Source: Armatimonadota bacterium
GTDB taxonomy: Bacteria; Armatimonadota; Zipacnadia; Zipacnadales; JABUFB01
Length of the DNA: 10,028 bases
NCBI GenBank assembly: GCA_018056145.1
Contig: JAGPGE010000150.1
Span: 1 to 10,028, forward strand
Reading direction: 5' to 3'
Shown piece by piece: positions 6,530 through 10,028 of this stretch. The notes under the pieces were generated by a model. The model made no database searches. It saw only the letters and a list, made by a program, of their open reading frames with translations, and had not been told where the DNA came from. The translations under genes were made by a program, and so were the position numbers. How positions within the stretch are numbered: position 1 is the first letter of the stretch; every line of letters begins with the position of its first letter.

Positions 6530-7411
6530 ATGAGCGCGACACTGCTCGAAGGCGCACCCATTGCCGACAAGATCAAGGACGACGTGAAGGCTGCAATCGC
6601 CGCGATGAGCGCTCCGCCGAAGCTCTGCGCGGTGCTTGCCACGGACAACAAGGGCGCGGCGTTCTATGCAGCCGCCCAGCAGAAGGCTTGCGAGGAAGTA
6701 GGCATCGGCTACGAGCTCGTGGAGCTTGGCGGAGGGGCAGACCAGGGGGCCATCGAAGCGAAAATCGCCGAGCTCAACGCCGACAGCGCGGTGACCGGGA
6801 TCATCCTGCTCATGCCTGTTGCCGAGGGTGTGGATGCCCGGGCCTGCCAAGCCGCGATTGATCCGAACAAGGATGTAGACGGCGTCCACCCGGCCAACCT
6901 CGGCCGCGTGGTTCAGGGCGGCACCGCCCTTGCACCGTGCACCGCCCAGGCGGCCTTCGCACTGGCGCAGGCCTCCGGCGTGCCCCTGTTCTCCAGCCCG
7001 TCTGAGGCGGCGGGCAAGGGTGTCGAGGTCTGCGTGGTCGGTCACAGCGAGATCGTGGGCAAGCCCACCGCACTGCTGCTGCTCGACCGCTTCTGCACCG
7101 TGACCGTCTGCCACATCGGCACCCAGGACCTGAAGGCCCATACCACCAAGGCCGACCTGCTAGTGGTGGCTGTGGGCAAGGCGGGACTCATCACCGGCGA
7201 GCACATCAAGCCGGGCGCAGTGGTCATCGATGTGGGCATCAACCGCATCAAGGGCGAGGACGGCAAGACGAAAACCGTGGGCGACGTGGCTTTCGATGAA
7301 GCGGTGGAGATCGCGTCCCAGATCACCCCGGTGCCCGGTGGCGTCGGGACGGTCACGACCGCCATGCTGCTGAAGAACGTGGTGGACGCTGCTCGCCTGC
7401 AGGGAATGTAG
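6530..7411 (+). CDS. folD: FolD-type methylene-THF dehydrogenase, with cyclohydrolase residues altered
   Basis: FolD enzymes interconvert methylene-, methenyl- and formyl-THF using NAD(P), the steps that follow Fhs. This 293-residue protein aligns along its whole length: KACEEVG (52-58), DPNKDVDGVHPANLGR (111-126), VVGHSEIVGKP (169-179), ADLLVVAVGKAG (208-219), GAVVIDVGIN (229-238), VGDVAFDEA (250-258) and ITPVPGGVG (265-273). Start ATG 6530 has GGGAG 9 nt upstream. The folate site is unusual. Y46 and D117, matching human Tyr52 and Asp125, are kept. The lysine four residues after that Tyr (human Lys56, the cyclohydrolase catalyst) is Gln50. The Gln of the usual 'VQLPLP' strand (human Gln100) is Leu94, in ILLMPVAEG. 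PCTP is PCTA, and GGVGPMT is GGVGTVT. The protein may therefore be a dehydrogenase without cyclohydrolase activity. It lies in one unit with fhs, so its role is almost surely in THF one-carbon chemistry. The alignment was made by eye against remembered E. coli and human enzymes. Confidence 0.9.
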   Translation: MSATLLEGAPIADKIKDDVKAAIAAMSAPPKLCAVLATDNKGAAFYAAAQQKACEEVGIGYELVELGGGADQGAIEAKIAELNADSAVTGIILLMPVAEGVDARACQAAIDPNKDVDGVHPANLGRVVQGGTALAPCTAQAAFALAQASGVPLFSSPSEAAGKGVEVCVVGHSEIVGKPTALLLLDRFCTVTVCHIGTQDLKAHTTKADLLVVAVGKAGLITGEHIKPGAVVIDVGINRIKGEDGKTKTVGDVAFDEAVEIASQITPVPGGVGTVTTAMLLKNVVDAARLQGM

Positions 7412-7434
7412 GGGAGCGGCGTTGTGATGAGAAA

Positions 7435-7477
7435 CGGCCGGCGGGGCGTGAAGTCACGGTTCACATTCCGCCGGCCG
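7435..7477. terminator. Large hairpin between convergent folD and queC, possible bidirectional terminator
   Basis: CGGCCGGCGG (7435-7444) and CCGCCGGCCG (7468-7477) form a perfect 10-bp stem. Inside the 23-nt loop, GTGAA (7448-7452) pairs with TTCAC (7460-7464), so the structure is long and bulged. It begins 23 nt after the folD stop and faces the end of queC, the usual place for a terminator shared by converging genes. No T-run flanks it on either strand, so termination is inferred from place and stability. Confidence 0.5.
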
Positions 7478-7523
7478 CGACCTCTGCTGTTGCCCATCGT
7501 ACAGACAACCACTACCCGCGTGG

Positions 7524-7542
7524 GGCGGGCGTCGCGCCCGCC
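7524..7542. repeat. GC-rich palindromic element, copy 1
   Basis: GGCGGGCG and CGCCCGCC form a perfect 8-bp stem with a TCG loop, in the spacer between folD and queC. Its form (a short GGCGGG-type arm pair with variable loop) matches the second palindrome 70 nt further on and resembles REP-like hairpins found scattered in many GC-rich genomes. Other copies outside this window cannot be seen. Confidence 0.45.
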
Positions 7543-7596
7543 GCCGTTCCCCGTCCACCGTCTGTCGCTGTCTTTCGCCAAGTCTCCTCCGAGGCC

Positions 7597-7655
7597 CAAA
7601 GGCTGACGGACGGCGGGGTACGAGCCCCCGCCCTACAGACGGCAAAGGCTGACGG
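7597..7655. repeat. Palindrome flanked by a 13-bp direct repeat, copy 2
   Basis: The 13-bp sequence CAAAGGCTGACGG occurs at 7597-7609 and again at 7643-7655. Between the two lies a palindrome: GGCGGGG (7612-7618) pairs with CCCCGCC (7626-7632) around loop TACGAGC. In addition CCGTCTGT (7558-7565) can pair with ACAGACGG (7635-7642). The arrangement looks like a small REP-type element set between direct repeats, next to the end of queC. The direct repeats could be target duplication, or part of a longer repeat unit. Confidence 0.5.
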
Positions 7656-7664
7656 CTCTCCGGG

Positions 7665-8351
7665 TCACGCCAACTCTCCCGCCTGCCATGCTTCCCACGC
7701 GCCGGCTCTCTGCAGAGCGCGCCGCAGGCGGTTGCATGACTCGCACTGCCAGCAATGTTCCTCCCCGCCGTGGTAACAGCTCCAGACGAGACCAATCGGC
7801 GCGCCAATCTCCCGCGCCAATGTCACGATCCGCGCCTTGTCCAGTCCGACCGTTGGACTGACCACCCGCGGGTGCGCCTGCGTGGACAGCGCAAAGAACC
7901 GCCCGGCCACATCCATGAACTCTGCCGAGTTGTCAGGGAATGTCGCGGCCTCCTCAACGTTGAACCCGACGACAATGGCTCGGCAGTCCATGGCGTCCGC
8001 GTACGAAGCGGCCACGTTGAGAAACACGCCGTTACGATTGGGCACCCAGACTGCGGCGGCTGTCTCGGTGGACTGCCCGAGGTCGTCTAGTTGCTCGCTG
8101 GCGAGTGCCGGCACATGCGCCGATGGATCGGTCAGCGCGCTCTTGCCAAGAGCCCCCAGCCACGGCAGCGGTAGCACGACGTGTGCGCAGCTGAGGCGTC
8201 TGGCGACAGCCCTCGCCGCCTGGATCTCGCACTCCCGCGCCCGCTGGCCGTAATCGAAGGTGAGCGCGAGGACCAGTTCCCACTCACGCCGCGCGGCCCA
8301 GGCAGCCACCACGGAGTCCAGCCCTCCAGATAGCAGCGCGATGGCTCTCAT
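7665..8351 (-). CDS. queC: 7-cyano-7-deazaguanine (preQ0) synthase
   Basis: QueC uses ATP and ammonia to turn 7-carboxy-7-deazaguanine into preQ0, the precursor of queuosine in tRNA and of some 7-deazaguanine DNA modifications. The 228-residue length is normal. The PP-loop ATP motif SGGLDS is at 8-13 (after MRAIALL), TFDYGQRARECE at 31-42, VPNRNGVFLNVAASYA at 103-118, and TFPDNSAEF at 137-145. The zinc-binding cysteines are C192, C200, C203 and C206 (WSCYHGGEEHCWQCESC). The start is taken at 8351, where the MRAIALLSGG N-terminus matches the family; longer in-frame extensions would run into queD. It starts 1 nt after the queD stop (TGACATG), so the two genes are surely one operon. The protein begins with the highly conserved strand and lacks any odd insertion. 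Confidence 0.97.
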   Translation of the reverse strand: MRAIALLSGGLDSVVAAWAARREWELVLALTFDYGQRARECEIQAARAVARRLSCAHVVLPLPWLGALGKSALTDPSAHVPALASEQLDDLGQSTETAAAVWVPNRNGVFLNVAASYADAMDCRAIVVGFNVEEAATFPDNSAEFMDVAGRFFALSTQAHPRVVSPTVGLDKARIVTLAREIGAPIGLVWSCYHGGEEHCWQCESCNRLRRALQRAGAWEAWQAGELA

Positions 8352-8352
8352 G

Positions 8353-8724
8353 TCACTCTTCCCTGTAGATCGCGGACTGCTCGGGGGTCTCCCAAACCCG
8401 CACGTGCTTGATCGCCGCCGGTCCGCCCTCAAGCCGGGACTTGATCTGAGTGTAGATGTGCCGGGCGATGTTCTCCGAGGTCGCGTTCTCTTGAGCGAAA
8501 GGCTCAAGCTCGTTGAGCATCCGGTGGTCCATCTCGTCGAGGATGCCGTCGCACAGGTCCTTTAGGTCGCCGAAATCCATGACGAAACCCAGGGGCGAGA
8601 GCTCCTGGGCTGTCACCGCGACCTCCACACGGTAGTTGTGCCCATGGACCCGCGCGCAGGCGCCGTCATACTCGCGCAGGCAGTGGGCCGCCGAAAAATG
8701 CCGCTCCACAATCAGTTCGAACAT
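8353..8724 (-). CDS. queD: 6-carboxy-5,6,7,8-tetrahydropterin synthase
   Basis: QueD converts dihydroneopterin triphosphate to 6-carboxy-tetrahydropterin, the first dedicated step to preQ0. The 123-residue protein has the family pattern: zinc ligands H14 (HFSAAH), H27 and H29 (HGHNY), catalytic Cys23 (CARVHGH), DFGDLKDL (50-57), the LDEMDHRMLN segment (62-71) with the catalytic Asp66/His67 pair, TSENIA (82-87), and the pterin-anchoring Glu112 in VWETPEQSA (110-118). The start at 8724 is preceded on the minus strand by AGAGGGAG with about 5 nt spacing. queC follows directly. The product between them in the pathway is handled by QueE, which is not in this window. Animal-type pyruvoyl-tetrahydropterin synthase is the alternative member of the family, but the Cys-x3-HGH spacing and the queC partner favour QueD. 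Confidence 0.95.
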   Translation of the reverse strand: MFELIVERHFSAAHCLREYDGACARVHGHNYRVEVAVTAQELSPLGFVMDFGDLKDLCDGILDEMDHRMLNELEPFAQENATSENIARHIYTQIKSRLEGGPAAIKHVRVWETPEQSAIYREE

Positions 8725-8750
8725 GGCATCTCCCTCTACTTTCTCCCTCT

Positions 8751-8779
8751 GTTATACAATGCGCGGGCTAGTTTGGCGA
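8751..8779 (-). promoter_or_regulatory. Likely promoter of queD-queC
   Basis: On the minus strand TCGCCA (8779 to 8774, 4 of 6 matches to the -35 consensus) and TATAAC (8756 to 8751, 5 of 6 to the -10 consensus) are 17 nt apart. Transcription would start near 8744, leaving a leader of only about 20 nt that contains the ribosome-binding site. That is too short for a preQ1-type riboswitch. Confidence 0.5.
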
Positions 8780-8921
8780 AGTGGTTCGGGAAGATCGGCA
8801 GGTGCAGACCGGACAGCGGGAACGTGCCTTGCCACTTTCTTGCGCCGAACCTCCGTCTTCTTACCAATTCAGTTGTTAAACTATAGGTGCCGCATGTGCG
8901 GCGAAAGGAAGGTTTCTGCCC
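8780..8921 (+). promoter_or_regulatory. Upstream region of the exported methyltransferase gene
   Basis: This stretch of the divergent spacer has no convincing gene. It becomes AT-rich at about 8856-8888 (TTACCA, TTGTTAAACTATAGG), likely holding the promoter for the methyltransferase gene, though no well-spaced pair of boxes is clear. A strong ribosome-binding site, AAAGGAAGG (8904-8912), ends 9 nt before the ATG at 8922. Confidence 0.4.
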
Positions 8922-10028
8922 ATGGCTGCAAGACGTCTCACCGTGGCGATGCTCGCCTTTGCACTCACCGCCTGCATGACTGCCGCAGTCGCCGACTACA
9001 AGTCCGACCTCATGGAAAAGGTGCGGATGTACGGGGTTTCGCAAGGCAAGTTTGCGCCCTTGTACCCGGCATTCGCAAAGCAAGTGGTGCAGGACTACGG
9101 CATCACGAAGGGTATCTGCGTGGATGTGGGCTCGGGCCCGGCGAGTTTCGCCATGGAGCTTGCGAAGATCACCGAGATGAAGGTGTACGCCCTGGACATC
9201 GACTCGGACGCCATTCGGCTCGCGTCCATCCTGGTGGACGAAGCCGGCCTCACTGGCCGGGTCATCCCCATCGAAGGCGACGCCCAGGACATGCCCTTCA
9301 GGACGGAGTTCGCCGACCTCGTCTTCAGTCGCGGCTCCATTCCCTTCTGGCCCGATCGCGAAGCCGGGGTGCGTGAGTGCTACCGCATCCTCAAGCCCGG
9401 CGGCGTCGCATACGTCGGCGGAGGGTTCACGCGGATTCTGCCGCCGGAGGTCCGTGAGCCGCTCGCCCGCGAACGGGCCGCGTCCACCATGCCTGCAGGC
9501 TTCCAGCCTATAGATGACCTGGACCGGGTTGCCCTGCGCGCTGGAATCCCGCCGGACCAGTTCCGGGTAATCAGGGAGCCAATTGCCGGCTGGTGGCTGG
9601 AAATGCGCAAGCCGCAGGACCACACCGCGTGGTACCGCCGCTGGACCACACAGCTTGGCCCCTGGCATGAGGCCATGGCCGAACAGACGATAGCGCGCTA
9701 CAACCTGCGCTCCGGGCGGTGCCTGGAACTGGGCTGGGGTGCGGGGAGCCTCGCGCTTCCCCTTGTTCAGCGCACCAAGCTGAGCTTCATCGTGGGCGGG
9801 TACGATGCGGATGCGGCCAAGGTCGCCAATGCCCGTGCCGCGCAGAGCGGTTACAGCGACCGCGTCCAGGCCATCGTCTGCGACCCTGAACACCTGCCCT
9901 TCGACGAGAACACCTTCGACTATGTCTTCGGACATGCGGGCCCGGCCATCTGGCACAACCCGGACAAGGTGTTCCGCGAGATTTCCCGGGTCCTGCGCCC
10001 GCGCGGCATTGCGCTCATCGGCAATGGC
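8922..10028 (+). CDS. Tandem two-domain SAM-dependent methyltransferase with an export signal (3' end outside window)
   Basis: The frame is open to the right edge; 369 residues are visible. Residues 1-25 look like an export signal: MAARR (basic), a hydrophobic core LTVAMLAFAL, then LTAC (15-18, lipobox-like) or a signal-peptidase site after AVA (22-24). Two class I methyltransferase domains follow. Domain 1: CVDVGSGPAS (66-75, SAM loop), LDID (91-94), GDAQDMPF (119-126), SRGSIPFW (136-143) and RILKPGG (155-161). Domain 2: CLELGWGAGS (267-276), YDAD (294-297), CDPEHLPF (320-327), FGHAGPAIW (336-344) and RVLRPRG (356-362). The ribosome-binding site AAGGAAGG sits 9 nt before ATG 8922; later in-frame ATGs (8949, 8976, 9012) that would drop part or all of the signal have none. 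Domain 1 resembles cytosolic methyltransferases of anaerobes, but an exported enzyme has no obvious SAM supply. The substrate is unknown. It is divergent from queD, with which no functional link is evident. Confidence 0.85.
   Translation, partial: MAARRLTVAMLAFALTACMTAAVADYKSDLMEKVRMYGVSQGKFAPLYPAFAKQVVQDYGITKGICVDVGSGPASFAMELAKITEMKVYALDIDSDAIRLASILVDEAGLTGRVIPIEGDAQDMPFRTEFADLVFSRGSIPFWPDREAGVRECYRILKPGGVAYVGGGFTRILPPEVREPLARERAASTMPAGFQPIDDLDRVALRAGIPPDQFRVIREPIAGWWLEMRKPQDHTAWYRRWTTQLGPWHEAMAEQTIARYNLRSGRCLELGWGAGSLALPLVQRTKLSFIVGGYDADAAKVANARAAQSGYSDRVQAIVCDPEHLPFDENTFDYVFGHAGPAIWHNPDKVFREISRVLRPRGIALIGNG

Noticed and set aside
4804..6651. Long open frame on the minus strand opposite fhs (615 codons)
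   Set aside because: It is antisense to a clear fhs gene, its protein has no recognisable motif, and long antisense frames are expected in GC-rich coding DNA.
8725..8760. preQ1 riboswitch ahead of queD
   Set aside because: The predicted leader is only about 20 nt and mostly ribosome-binding site, too short for any known preQ1 class.
8736..9956. Long open frame on the minus strand opposite the methyltransferase gene (406 codons)
   Set aside because: Same reason: the plus strand has two complete methyltransferase domains with motifs and a ribosome-binding site, and the minus-strand protein has none.

Overview
This is a GC-rich, densely coding bacterial chromosome segment. No phage, transposon or CRISPR features are visible. 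The gene content is a Gfo/Idh/MocA oxidoreductase, a panC-panD-nadC cluster, formate-THF ligase with a FolD-type enzyme, preQ0 biosynthesis genes and an exported double methyltransferase. It suits a free-living, possibly anaerobic bacterium from a deep-branching lineage such as Armatimonadota, Planctomycetota or a neighbour. That placement is only an impression; nothing here fixes the taxon.

Layout, left to right. (1) 3-692 (+): the C-terminal end of a probably exported protein, with an Ig-like beta domain and a copper-amine-oxidase-N ('stalk') domain. (2) 722-1711 (+): Gfo/Idh/MocA oxidoreductase. (3) 1777-3825 (+): panC, panD and nadC, separated by 4 nt and then overlapping by 4 nt. (4) 3927-4415 (+): a small protein with two predicted membrane segments and an Arg/Thr/Pro-rich tail. 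(5) 4416-4767: a non-coding stretch with a GC hairpin, a near-consensus sigma-70 promoter (TTGAAC-17-TATAAT) and a leader of about 185 nt. (6) 4768-7411 (+): fhs and folD. (7) 7412-7664: a palindrome-rich spacer between convergent genes. (8) 7665-8724 (-): queD-queC. (9) 8725-8921: a divergent promoter region. (10) 8922 to the right edge (+): an open reading frame with an export signal and two tandem SAM-methyltransferase domains.

How the genes work together. PanD makes beta-alanine from aspartate and PanC joins it to pantoate. NadC makes nicotinate mononucleotide from quinolinate, which is also aspartate-derived, so the cluster covers CoA and NAD precursor supply. Fhs charges THF with formate, and FolD normally converts formyl-THF to methenyl- and then methylene-THF. 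QueD and QueC make the first and last dedicated steps to preQ0; QueE is not in the window.

The points most worth a second look are: the FolD-type enzyme, which lacks two residues needed for cyclohydrolase activity (Lys to Gln, Gln to Leu); the tandem methyltransferase with a Sec or lipoprotein signal; and the structured fhs leader, which contains a hairpin identical in form to a tRNA T-arm.
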